In this document: piece by piece, positions 1-6,401 of the stretch
Position numbering within the stretch: the stretch's first letter is position 1
Layout of the letters: the number at the start of each line of letters is the position of its first letter
Source of the DNA: Deltaproteobacteria bacterium
GTDB taxonomy: Bacteria; Desulfobacterota; DAOWOC01
Reading direction: 5' to 3'
NCBI GenBank assembly: GCA_030642225.1
Contig: DAOWOC010000063.1
Span: forward strand, 1 to 6,535
Length of the DNA stretch: 6,535 bases
The notes under the pieces: generated by a model
Seen by the model: the letters and a program-made list of their open reading frames with translations, nothing else
Database searches by the model: none
What the model was told of the DNA's origin: nothing
Made by a program: the position numbers and the translations under genes

Positions 1-2248
1 ACAGAAATGCCCGGCCATCTGTAATATGATCTATTTTACCGCATGACTTTAAAACAGCGGTAGGGCCTTTTTTATCGAGTCCAGGCCCCGGTGAAATTCC
101 ACCATCATAAAGGGCATCACCAAGTTTTCTGCCGTTTGGAAGGGCATGAACCAAATTAGACCAGTGTATATTCCCGCTTACATTTTCCGGCAGAGCAGGC
201 CAGTTGTTGCCGGAAGGACACTTTATCTCCTGTGAATGTCTTGCCACCTCTCTTAAGCATCTGAGCATGATATCGTCGATATAATCATCATCATTGCCCC
301 ATTTGGGAGCATTTTTAACAAAATCAAGACGCATTTCCTCTTTCCCGTCCCAGTTACTCTTTAAGGCTTCAAGGAGCTCTTTCATCGTGTATTTTTTTTC
401 ATCAAATACAAGTTTTTTAATGGCTGCAAGGCTGTCGGCATTTTCAACCCATGTAAAGAATGTAACCCATGCATTGCCCCGTTCGCCTTCAGGATTCAGA
501 ATATCAAGACCATTTTCAATTGATCTTTCTGAAATCCCTGATAAAAATGGACGGCCATAATATTTTGGACTTTTAATCCTGCCAATATTCACAATCCGTG
601 TAGCAAAATTCATAAGCCATTCCATCTGTTTAATCCATGCCTCAAAGATTTGCTCGAAATCTGTAAATTGATTTGCATCCCCTGTTTCTGGACCCATCTG
701 CATATTTATACAATGATCATATCCATTATGGAGTGCATATTCTATCATCTTTGCGCAGTTTAATGTTGCAGATGCCATCCGGGCCGGCTGTGTTCCATGT
801 TTGGTCGTGGGGCATGGTGACATGCATGCCTGATGCACCCATGTCCTCATCTCCTTTAACGGATGTCCGTGCCAGTACATGCCGTTTGCTATAAGAATCG
901 GATCATGGCGTATGCTCGGATAACCAAGCCCATGGCGTATACACTCAAAAACTTCTCTCATAACCTCGTCTTTTACCTTTGGATGCCATCTGAAACCAAA
1001 GGTTGGGTTTGATACCCTTACCAGCCTTGCGGCCTGAAGGAACGCAATAGTCAGGTCATTGCACGCATCGCTTCCATCCTGATTCACTCCGCCTAATGTC
1101 CAGACATAAGTTCCAGGTATTCCTTGCAGAGCTTCTGCGCCAAGACGTGGGAGATATTGCCCGACTTCATTAGCACGAATCAAAAATTCGCCCACAAGAT
1201 CAATGGCTTCATCGTTTGTAATATTTTTTTCAATATTGACATCTTTATTATATAATTTTCCATGATAGTAATCAGGACGGCATGGCCATGCCCCTTCCCA
1301 GTCTTCATATCTGGTCCAGATTTGGATAAAAAAATCATACTGTAAAGATTCCTGTAAGTTTCTTGGGGCATGTACAGGTATTTGCTCGCATGTCTCTGAA
1401 ATCCTGAGCAGTTCTTCTTTACGCTTAGAGCCTGACTCAAAATTTTCAGCTATAATGCGCGCCAGCCTTGAGTAACGTCTCGCCATACGTATGCATGCTT
1501 CGAGGATAATCTGCATTGACTCCCAGTTTATAAGCTTGTCATAAAGAGGGAGAATATCAGGTCCTGGATTACCATCTATTTTTTCTTCAGCCTCATCAAT
1601 CCTGTCCTGTATCTCATCTATGATATCTGTAAATCCTCTATCCCCTTTAAGCAGGTATTCAAAATCTTTTCCTGCATAACCAAAACTTCCGCCAAATGGG
1701 ATTCCCCACATAAGCGCAGTGCTCATGGCTTTTACACATTCATCCGGTGCAAGGTCCCTGAGTGTTCTTCCAAGGCTGTCTCTTGTTCCCCAATAATTAT
1801 TAAGGTCTGCTATCGTTTTTAGTGATTCTTTTTCAGGCTCCGGAACCAGTATTGGATCATTATAAATTTCTTCATTAAACCAGCTTGCCATATCCACATA
1901 CCACATAATATTATTTGGGCTGCTGCCGAGATATCCAACGAGCTGGGACTGATCCGTAATAAATATTGATACATTATCCAAAACATATGATACGGCCTTT
2001 GCCCGTCTCATTATATTGGGATCATTCTCATTCTGTTTCCAGGATTCAGTAAATAAAATAGGCCGTTCCATTTCTATTTTGACCCCTGGTTCATACATGC
2101 CGCCTTTGCGGCCGGTTTTCCAGACAGCTTTCCTTAAATAGTCAAGTCTTTTTGACCTTTTTTTCTCAGCTGCCCACCACCATTCTTTTTGAGCTTCAAG
2201 TTCTTCAATACTTTTTTGTGTGTAAGTTTTTTCTTCTTGTGCTTGCAT
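1..2248 (-). CDS. Fumarate-adding glycyl radical enzyme, catalytic (alpha) subunit, BssA/AssA/NmsA family; 3' end outside window
   Basis: The frame reads uninterrupted for 749 residues from ATG 2248 to the window edge. Family members have roughly 830-865 residues, so about 85-110 are missing, including the C-terminal glycyl-radical motif. The product would add a hydrocarbon (toluene, an alkane or methylnaphthalene type) to fumarate by radical chemistry in the cytoplasm. The active-site cysteine is Cys475 in VHQACMSPCPTTK. Arg490 follows 15 residues later (QPARMAS), the same spacing as Cys493-Arg508 of Thauera benzylsuccinate synthase, where the arginine binds fumarate. Other family-type stretches are EAQKEWWWAAEK (19-30), GNAWVTFFTWVEN (591-603), KNAPKWGNDDDY (645-656), CPSGNNWPALPENVSGN (677-693) and YDGGISPGPGLDKKGPT (714-730). 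AGGAGG lies seven bases before the ATG. A broken paralog lies 67 bp upstream. No activase or small-subunit gene is upstream; they may lie off the left edge. Family membership is very secure; the substrate class cannot be decided here. Confidence 0.95.
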   Translation of the reverse strand, partial: MQAQEEKTYTQKSIEELEAQKEWWWAAEKKRSKRLDYLRKAVWKTGRKGGMYEPGVKIEMERPILFTESWKQNENDPNIMRRAKAVSYVLDNVSIFITDQSQLVGYLGSSPNNIMWYVDMASWFNEEIYNDPILVPEPEKESLKTIADLNNYWGTRDSLGRTLRDLAPDECVKAMSTALMWGIPFGGSFGYAGKDFEYLLKGDRGFTDIIDEIQDRIDEAEEKIDGNPGPDILPLYDKLINWESMQIILEACIRMARRYSRLARIIAENFESGSKRKEELLRISETCEQIPVHAPRNLQESLQYDFFIQIWTRYEDWEGAWPCRPDYYHGKLYNKDVNIEKNITNDEAIDLVGEFLIRANEVGQYLPRLGAEALQGIPGTYVWTLGGVNQDGSDACNDLTIAFLQAARLVRVSNPTFGFRWHPKVKDEVMREVFECIRHGLGYPSIRHDPILIANGMYWHGHPLKEMRTWVHQACMSPCPTTKHGTQPARMASATLNCAKMIEYALHNGYDHCINMQMGPETGDANQFTDFEQIFEAWIKQMEWLMNFATRIVNIGRIKSPKYYGRPFLSGISERSIENGLDILNPEGERGNAWVTFFTWVENADSLAAIKKLVFDEKKYTMKELLEALKSNWDGKEEMRLDFVKNAPKWGNDDDYIDDIMLRCLREVARHSQEIKCPSGNNWPALPENVSGNIHWSNLVHALPNGRKLGDALYDGGISPGPGLDKKGPTAVLKSCGKIDHITDGRAFL

Positions 2249-2255
2249 TGCAATA

Positions 2256-2261
2256 CCTCCT
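2256..2261 (-). promoter_or_regulatory. Ribosome binding site of the glycyl radical enzyme gene
   Basis: Read on the minus strand, AGGAGG is followed by seven bases (TATTGCA) and then ATG at 2248. This near-perfect Shine-Dalgarno sequence fixes the start of the large gene. It also shows that translation begins afresh after the upstream remnant rather than continuing from it. Confidence 0.85.
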
Positions 2262-2315
2262 AAATTTTTTATCTGGATTAATAACTGCATGCCCCTGAAG
2301 CATACACTCTTGAGT

Positions 2316-2618
2316 TTAACCAATGTCCTGAATAGTTCTTTGAATAATGTTATTTTGGATCTTTCTGCTGATATCAATAAAATGTGTGCTGTAACCTGCA
2401 ACCCTGACTATTACCTCCTGAAACTGTTTCGGGTCTTTTTGAGCTGCTCTTAGAGTTGCATCATCAATCATATTGAACTATACATGGTCAAGATCAGCCC
2501 ATGTATTAATATATATTTTCCATAACTGATAACCCTTTTCAGCGGGATAATCGTCATGGGAATCAGGAACATCTAAACAAAATATGTTTGGATTAGTAAT
2601 ATGCTTTGGGCTTTTAAG
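2316..2618 (-). pseudogene. Remnant of a second fumarate-adding glycyl radical enzyme gene (C-terminal radical domain only)
   Basis: Minus-strand translation ending at TAA 2316-2318 gives a clear glycyl-radical C-terminus: EKGYQLWKIYINTWADLDHV, then an in-frame TAG (2478-2480), then FNMIDDATLRAAQKDPKQ, FQEVIVRVAGYSTHFID and ISRKIQNNIIQRTIQDIG. RVAGYS holds the radical glycine (codon 2394-2396). From memory of the family, the TAG falls where relatives have Gln (HIQFNM), so CAG-to-TAG is likely, and two residues after WADL seem lost. Farther upstream LKSP-KHITNPNIFCL resembles LKSCGKIDHITDGRAFL at residues 733-749 of the neighbouring intact gene, but is badly eroded. Similarity disappears beyond about 2618. 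The roughly 730 residues holding the active-site cysteine are absent, and I see no start codon with a ribosome site. It appears to be the tail of a lost paralog that once lay in tandem with the intact gene. The 3' boundary is certain; the 5' boundary is approximate. Confidence 0.88.
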
Positions 2619-2884
2619 TATAAATATTGATATAAAGATAGAAGTATAACTAAATATTATATAAAGAAATTTTTAAAAATAAAATGAAAAAGACTTAAGA
2701 GAAAAAGACTTAAGAGAAAAAGACTTAAGATAGGTGAAGTGTTAAAAAATCAAAAACATTTCAAAAAGGCTTTTATTAAACAAATAATTATTAAATAAAT
2801 AATTTATTATATTAAATAATAAGTCAAGTAATTTTTAATTAAAGATTAAATAAAAATCATATATGGATATATTCTTTTTAAATT
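2619..2884. other. Extremely AT-rich non-coding spacer between bamD and the glycyl radical enzyme remnant
   Basis: No reading frame here resembles a protein. It consists largely of A/T runs, including a loosely palindromic AT stretch at about 2784-2820, and contains three 15-bp tandem repeats (2686-2730). After the bamD stop, at about 2856-2871, a weak ATATA/TATAT hairpin followed by T-rich sequence could act as a poor terminator. A TTGACT box (2822-2827, minus strand) exists without a convincing -10 at 16-18 bp. If the glycyl radical enzyme has its own promoter, it most likely lies here or within the remnant, but I cannot place it. Confidence 0.6.
2686..2730. repeat. Three perfect 15-bp tandem direct repeats
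   Basis: The unit GAAAAAGACTTAAGA occurs three times head to tail without mismatch (2686-2700, 2701-2715, 2716-2730). Each unit contains the 6-bp palindrome CTTAAG. The array lies in non-coding DNA about 440 bp upstream of the glycyl radical enzyme start. It could be a slippage-born minisatellite or a set of regulator binding sites; the sequence alone does not decide. Confidence 0.93.
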
Positions 2885-3565
2885 TTACAATTTATGGATC
2901 CAGTGTTTATTTTTACATCGTTTCGTAATGACATCTATTTTTTTTTGTATGTCAGGGTTGATAATATCGCTAAAATCATCCTGTATTTTTTCAAGCCTTT
3001 TCATAGCAGCATTATATTTAGCTGTCCTGCTGTAAAAATTAGCTACATATAATTCACTGTCAAGTGCCTTTAATCGCGTTTTAATAAGTTTTTCCCCGAC
3101 CTCAGGGATAAGTTCGGAAGATGGAAATCTGACAATAAATCTTTGAAAATGATGAATGGCCTGATAAGTAAATGTCTGATCTCTGTCCGCACCTTTCATC
3201 CTGGAATAATAACAAAGTCCCATGTGATAGATAACATTGGGTAAATTTTCATTTTCAGGATGGAGTTCTTCAAATATTTTGTATGAAAGTTCTGCTTTTT
3301 CATATTCCTTGTTATAAAAATACGCATCAGCAATTTTTAATTCTGCGACAACGGCATGACGACTGTATGGAAACCTGTCTATCAGTTCCTGAAAAAAATT
3401 TGCGGCCTCATCATAAGACCTGTCGTCAAAATTTTTACTCCCTTGTTCAAATAAGACATCTTCGCTTTTTGGTGGTTCAGGTTCAAACCATGATTTTACA
3501 GTGGCACAACCATTGAGTAATACAATTGCAATCATAAAAAGCAAAAAATGCTTTATTATTCTCAT
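2885..3565 (-). CDS. bamD: Outer membrane assembly lipoprotein BamD (YfiO family)
   Basis: This 226-residue protein is close to the usual 220-250 of BamD. The N-terminus is a lipoprotein signal: basic MRIIKH, a hydrophobic core, and lipobox LNGC with lipidated Cys20, so the mature protein is anchored to the periplasmic face of the outer membrane. The rest is helical TPR sequence: a first repeat around SYDEAANFFQELIDRFPYS (54-72), a second around EYEKAELSYKIFEELHP, and a BamD-typical segment YYSRMKGADRDQTFTYQAI followed by FQRFIVRFPSSE. BamD is the essential lipoprotein partner of BamA in beta-barrel insertion. The ATG lies two bases after the trxB stop, and GAAGGG inside the last trxB codons can serve as ribosome site, so the two are probably cotranscribed and translationally coupled. 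No other reading fits as well. Confidence 0.92.
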   Translation of the reverse strand: MRIIKHFLLFMIAIVLLNGCATVKSWFEPEPPKSEDVLFEQGSKNFDDRSYDEAANFFQELIDRFPYSRHAVVAELKIADAYFYNKEYEKAELSYKIFEELHPENENLPNVIYHMGLCYYSRMKGADRDQTFTYQAIHHFQRFIVRFPSSELIPEVGEKLIKTRLKALDSELYVANFYSRTAKYNAAMKRLEKIQDDFSDIINPDIQKKIDVITKRCKNKHWIHKL

Positions 3566-3567
3566 AT

Positions 3568-4488
3568 TTATAACCCTTCAATATATTTTTCAGCAGCAAA
3601 TGCAGCTGTGGCACCATCGCCAACCGCGGTTGAAACCTGACGCAATATTTTACTGCGGCAGTCTCCTGCAGCAAAAAAACCCGGGACATTTGTCTCCATA
3701 TTATCATTAGTAATTATAAAACCTTTTTTATCTTTTTTTATACCTTGAGGCATGAAAACGGTTGCAGGATCCAAACCAACAAAAAGGAATACTCCTTTTA
3801 CAGGAAAATCAGACTCTTTGCCTGTTTTGACGTTTTTAAGTTTAAGTGATTCAACCTCGTCGTTTCCATTTACTGATAACGGGATTGTATCCCATATGAA
3901 TTTGATTTTTTCATTGGCCATGGCCTTTTCCTGAAGGATTTTAGTTGCCCTCAACTGGTCTCTGCGGTGTATTATGCTGACTTTTGGAGAAAATTTGGTT
4001 AAAAATATCGCTTCTTCAACAGCAGCATCACCACCTCCAATAACAGCAACATCAAGCCCGCGGTAAAAAGCACCATCACAGGTTGCGCAAAAAGATATGC
4101 CTTTGCCTGTAAATTTTTCTTCTCCCGGGATATTAAGACGTTTGGGGATAGCGCCTGTTGAAATAATAACTGTTTTTGCAAGGGCGCTTTCTTTATCCGA
4201 TGTATTGATTTTTTGCCACTCTCCTGAGATATCTATGGACTCGACCTCTTTTGATACAATCTGAAGCCCGAATTTTTCTGCCTGCTTCGCCATGTTATCA
4301 ACGAGTTCCCAGCCCGCAATTCCGTCAGCAAATCCAGGATAGTTATCTATTTGCTCTGTATTCAAAACCTGGCCCCCGGGGGATATCCTTTCAAACATGA
4401 TACTTTTTAATCGTGAGCGTGCGGCATAAAGCCCTGCCGTGAGCCCTGCCGGACCACCACCAATAATAATAACATCATATTTTTCCAT
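3568..4488 (-). CDS. trxB: Thioredoxin-disulfide reductase
   Basis: Cytoplasmic FAD enzyme that transfers electrons from NADPH to thioredoxin. Numbered from Met at 4488 (306 residues), it shows the FAD motif GGGPAG at 10-15, PGGQ at 37-40, redox-active CATC at 134-137, the NADPH motif GGGDAAVEEA from 151, HRRDQLRA at 174-181 (arginines typical of NADPH rather than NADH use) and the C-terminal FAD motif GDCR at 275-278. An upstream in-frame ATG at 4500 would add MIKT. I prefer 4488 because relatives begin with a few residues before DVIIIGGGPAG, and because GAGG directly abuts the 4500 ATG (zero spacing) but lies 12 bases from the 4488 ATG. The order trxA, terminator, trxB, bamD suggests TrxA is its electron acceptor although separately terminated. 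Confidence 0.95.
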   Translation of the reverse strand: MEKYDVIIIGGGPAGLTAGLYAARSRLKSIMFERISPGGQVLNTEQIDNYPGFADGIAGWELVDNMAKQAEKFGLQIVSKEVESIDISGEWQKINTSDKESALAKTVIISTGAIPKRLNIPGEEKFTGKGISFCATCDGAFYRGLDVAVIGGGDAAVEEAIFLTKFSPKVSIIHRRDQLRATKILQEKAMANEKIKFIWDTIPLSVNGNDEVESLKLKNVKTGKESDFPVKGVFLFVGLDPATVFMPQGIKKDKKGFIITNDNMETNVPGFFAAGDCRSKILRQVSTAVGDGATAAFAAEKYIEGL

Positions 4489-4502
4489 AGTTTTAATCAT
4501 CC

Positions 4503-4531
4503 TCTATAAATATCAGGTTATATTGGGTCAA
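4503..4531 (-). promoter_or_regulatory. Candidate sigma70-type promoter for trxB-bamD
   Basis: On the minus strand TTGACC (4526-4531, five of six consensus bases), a 17-bp spacer and TATAGA (4503-4508, four of six) lie just upstream of trxB and downstream of the trxA terminator. Transcription would begin near 4496. That excludes the 4500 start, but it would also leave the GAGG ribosome site out of the message, so either the promoter or the ribosome site is misjudged. An 8-bp palindrome CCTTAAGG (4533-4540) lies just upstream of the -35 box. Confidence 0.3.
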
Positions 4532-4551
4532 GCCTTAAGGTAATAAGATTG

Positions 4552-4596
4552 AAAAACCCGGCAAACATCTTTAAATAGATGTATATCGGGTTTTTT
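4552..4596 (-). terminator. Intrinsic terminator after trxA (possibly bidirectional)
   Basis: Outer arms AAAAACCCG (4552-4560) and CGGGTTTTT (4587-4595) pair over nine bases. Inside, ACATCT (4565-4570) and AGATGT (4577-4582) form a second stem around TTAAAT. Read on the minus strand, the hairpin begins 17 bases after the trxA stop and its CCGGG side runs into TTTTT. A T-run also follows on the plus strand, so it could work in both directions, although no plus-strand gene is seen. It separates trxA from trxB. Confidence 0.82.
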
Positions 4597-4612
4597 AAAA
4601 AAAATATGCAGT

Positions 4613-4942
4613 CTATAAAATTTTATTCATGGCAGATACAATTTGAGCCTTTGATACTGCACCGGTAATCTGTTCTCTAACTTCACCACCACTGAATAAA
4701 ATTAATGTAGGGATTGCTCGGACACCATATGTTCCTGGTGTTTGTGAGTTTTTATCAACATCACACTTGCCGATTTTAATCCTGCCGTCATATTCAGTTG
4801 CAAGTTCCTTAATAACCGGGGCAATGGCTCTGCATGGTCCACACCATGCGGCCCAAAAATCAATCAGTATGGGCTGGTCTGATTTCAAAACCTTTGTATC
4901 AAAATTGCTATCAGTAATCTCTATCACTTTATCGTCGCTCAT
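4613..4942 (-). CDS. trxA: Thioredoxin
   Basis: A 109-residue protein of standard thioredoxin length and fold, a cytoplasmic dithiol reductant for enzymes such as ribonucleotide reductase and peroxiredoxins. The active site WCGPC is at 33-37 within IDFWAAWCGPCRAIAP, with catalytic Cys34 and resolving Cys37. The conserved cis-proline is Pro78 in VRAIPT, and the buried aspartate equivalent is Asp28 in LIDFW. GKCDVD adds a third cysteine at 60, outside the active site. AAGGAG (4949-4954) lies six bases before the ATG, so the start is firm. A strong terminator follows the TAG stop, and more than 240 non-coding bases separate it from the amidohydrolase gene. It is therefore probably a single-gene transcript whose reductase is encoded next door. 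Confidence 0.96.
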   Translation of the reverse strand: MSDDKVIEITDSNFDTKVLKSDQPILIDFWAAWCGPCRAIAPVIKELATEYDGRIKIGKCDVDKNSQTPGTYGVRAIPTLILFSGGEVREQITGAVSKAQIVSAMNKIL

Positions 4943-5022
4943 AATTTTCTCCTTCAGTTTAATAATATCGTACAGTAGTTATAAAGTGTTAAATAAGATT
5001 TTTTTAAAATTTAATCAAATAT

Positions 5023-5050
5023 TTTTTACATACCTTAATGTTTTTGTCAA
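5023..5050 (-). promoter_or_regulatory. Candidate sigma70-type promoter for trxA
   Basis: On the minus strand a perfect TTGACA (5045-5050) is followed after 16 bp by TAAAAA (5023-5028, four of six -10 bases), giving a leader of about 75 bases before trxA. A second, weaker pair, TTGATT-17 bp-TATTTA, lies nearer the gene (about 4989-5017). In such AT-rich DNA near-consensus boxes arise by chance, so only the perfect -35 gives this call weight. Confidence 0.35.
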
Positions 5051-5128
5051 CTAATGCCGTATCCATGCTTTTAATAAAAATATTCAATAACATTTTTAGC
5101 AATCGCTGACAAGAAATGTATGGTGTTT

Positions 5129-5179
5129 ATGTCCAAAATTTTGTTTATTATTATATCATTTTATTTAAGGTTTGGACAT
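5129..5179. repeat. 9-bp inverted repeat with widely spaced arms between the amidohydrolase gene and trxA
   Basis: ATGTCCAAA (5129-5137) and TTTGGACAT (5171-5179) are perfect reverse complements separated by 33 AT-rich bases. The arm centres are 42 bp apart, about four helical turns. The right arm starts only five bases after the amidohydrolase stop (minus-strand sense). It has no T-run directly after the second arm and a long loop, so it is not a typical terminator. A pair of regulator half-sites or an RNA stem at the transcript end are both possible. Confidence 0.6.
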
Positions 5180-5180
5180 T

Positions 5181-5202
5181 TTTATTACATCTTTATTACA
5201 TC
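5181..5202. repeat. 11-bp perfect tandem duplication across the amidohydrolase stop codon
   Basis: TTTATTACATC occurs twice head to tail (5181-5191 and 5192-5202). The unit is not a multiple of three, and the amidohydrolase stop (5185-5187, read as TAA on the minus strand) lies in the second copy as transcribed. A slippage duplication here would therefore have changed the last few residues of the protein. Confidence 0.9.
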
Positions 5203-6396
5203 CCATTGTCCCCCATTGATATATATCTGTTCAGGGAGGAATAATTTATCAAGAATAGATAAAGGGCCACCGGAAAAAACAATAAATGTGGCCGGCATCC
5301 CTGCTCTCAATGTCCCGATTATTTTATTTATGCCAAGGAGTTCGGCCCCGTTGCAGGTGGCTGAACAGACTACATCCTCAATGGAAAGACCTGCCTTTAA
5401 AAGAAGTTTCATCTCTTCAGCAACAGCCTTGCCATGATATACCCCAATGCTGCCTGCATCTGTTCCAACAGCTATCTTTACACCAAGTTTTTTTGCAATG
5501 GTAATTTGTTCAAATTGATGTTCAAGTGTCCTATGTGCCATGGCCGCCTCTTTTGATGTCTTGTCAAACAGATGCGCAGCTGCATTTACAGGGATAAGCG
5601 TAGGTATCCAGAAAACACCCTTTTCTGCCATGAGCCTTAAATTATTATGACCCATAAAATAACCGTGCTCAATAGAATGGCATCCTGCCTCAATTGCCAT
5701 ACGCACCGGTTCTTTTCCGTTAGCGTGAATCATGGTTTTTAATCCAAGATTGTTTCCCTTTTTGATCGCCTCTTTTAATTCATTAAAAGCAAATTGCGGT
5801 CTGGTTTCTTTACCGAATTTTTTAAAGCTGTTAAGCCCTGAATTGATGATTTTTATATGATCAATATTTTTTCTAAAACTTACAACAGAATCTTTTAAGG
5901 TTTTGTCATCTTGAGGAGATTGCCCTATAAAACGTCCATATCTTCCTTTTGCATGCCAGCCGGAGCCGGGCGTCTTTATACACACAGGATATTTGTCAAA
6001 ATTTAAATATTTGTGTTTAAAGTTAAGTGTGTGGCAAGCCCGATCCCCACCGTCACGAAGCGCTAACACTCCACAGGAAAGGTTCCTTAAGATACGTGCG
6101 CCCATTATTTTTTTAATATCTTCAAAAATTATACTTAGCTGCATGTCACGAACAGCCGGGTCCACTGATCCTGACATTGCAAGATGCACATGGCTGTCAA
6201 CAAGACCCGGCATGATCGTACAATGTCTTAAATCAATAATGTCCCTTGATCTTAAATCTCCTGATTGAATATTATCTACAGACTTAATAATATTGTTTTT
6301 GATCTTAATAAAAACGTTTTTTTGTGCCGGACATCCGGTGCCGTCAAAAAACCAGCCCGCAAGAAGATTTAATGCAGAAGAGTTATTATTAATCAT
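5185..6396 (-). CDS. Metal-dependent amidohydrolase, imidazolonepropionase/prolidase-like (COG1228 type)
   Basis: A 403-residue protein, typical for this group of the amidohydrolase superfamily, which hydrolyses C-N bonds of amides, cyclic ureas or dipeptides with one or two zinc-type ions. The expected ligands are visible in order: His69 and His71 in MPGLVDSHVHL, Lys182 in DHIKIINSG (probably carboxylated), His224 in MIHANG, His244 in SIEHGYF, and Asp313 in VGTDAGS. The small beta-domain is formed by the start (LLAGWFFDGTG) and the end (GTLRAGMPATFIVFSGGP). No signal peptide is seen, so it is probably cytoplasmic. It starts five bases after the upstream TPR gene stop and has only a weak ribosome site (CGGAT), suggesting an operon with translational coupling. 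The substrate is unknown: nothing here indicates histidine degradation (hutI) specifically. Confidence 0.88.
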   Translation of the reverse strand: MINNNSSALNLLAGWFFDGTGCPAQKNVFIKIKNNIIKSVDNIQSGDLRSRDIIDLRHCTIMPGLVDSHVHLAMSGSVDPAVRDMQLSIIFEDIKKIMGARILRNLSCGVLALRDGGDRACHTLNFKHKYLNFDKYPVCIKTPGSGWHAKGRYGRFIGQSPQDDKTLKDSVVSFRKNIDHIKIINSGLNSFKKFGKETRPQFAFNELKEAIKKGNNLGLKTMIHANGKEPVRMAIEAGCHSIEHGYFMGHNNLRLMAEKGVFWIPTLIPVNAAAHLFDKTSKEAAMAHRTLEHQFEQITIAKKLGVKIAVGTDAGSIGVYHGKAVAEEMKLLLKAGLSIEDVVCSATCNGAELLGINKIIGTLRAGMPATFIVFSGGPLSILDKLFLPEQIYINGGQWDVIKM

Positions 6397-6401
6397 ATAA
6401 G

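Noticed and set aside
294..894. Plus-strand open frames at 294-560 and 673-894
   Set aside because: They lie opposite the continuous glycyl radical enzyme frame and have no domain-like sequence or ribosome site; they are shadows.
1180..1440. Minus-strand open frame of 86 codons
   Set aside because: It is another frame inside the glycyl radical enzyme gene, whose own frame is unbroken and rich in family motifs.
2478..2480. TAG in the remnant read as pyrrolysine
   Set aside because: Some Desulfobacterota encode pyrrolysine, but here the TAG sits at a normal Gln position in a fragment that has lost its catalytic part, so a nonsense mutation is simpler.
2686..2730. The 15-bp repeats as a CRISPR array
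   Set aside because: The units are directly adjacent with no spacers, and each is far shorter than CRISPR repeats.
2766..2780. AAAAAGGCTTTTA as a terminator hairpin
   Set aside because: The arms meet with almost no loop, so it cannot fold into a stable terminator.
2784..2827. TTGACT followed by TATAAT on the minus strand as a promoter
   Set aside because: The boxes are only about 10 bp apart, and no good -10 lies at 16-18 bp. Such matches are expected by chance in this AT-rich stretch.
4533..4540. CCTTAAGG palindrome as an operator upstream of trxB
   Set aside because: An isolated 8-bp palindrome is too short and without a second site to support a separate feature; it is only mentioned with the promoter candidate.
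5120..5437. Plus-strand open frame of 105 codons with a hydrophobic start
   Set aside because: Most of it is antisense to the 3' end of the amidohydrolase gene. The hydrophobic start comes from AT-rich intergenic sequence, and no ribosome site is seen.
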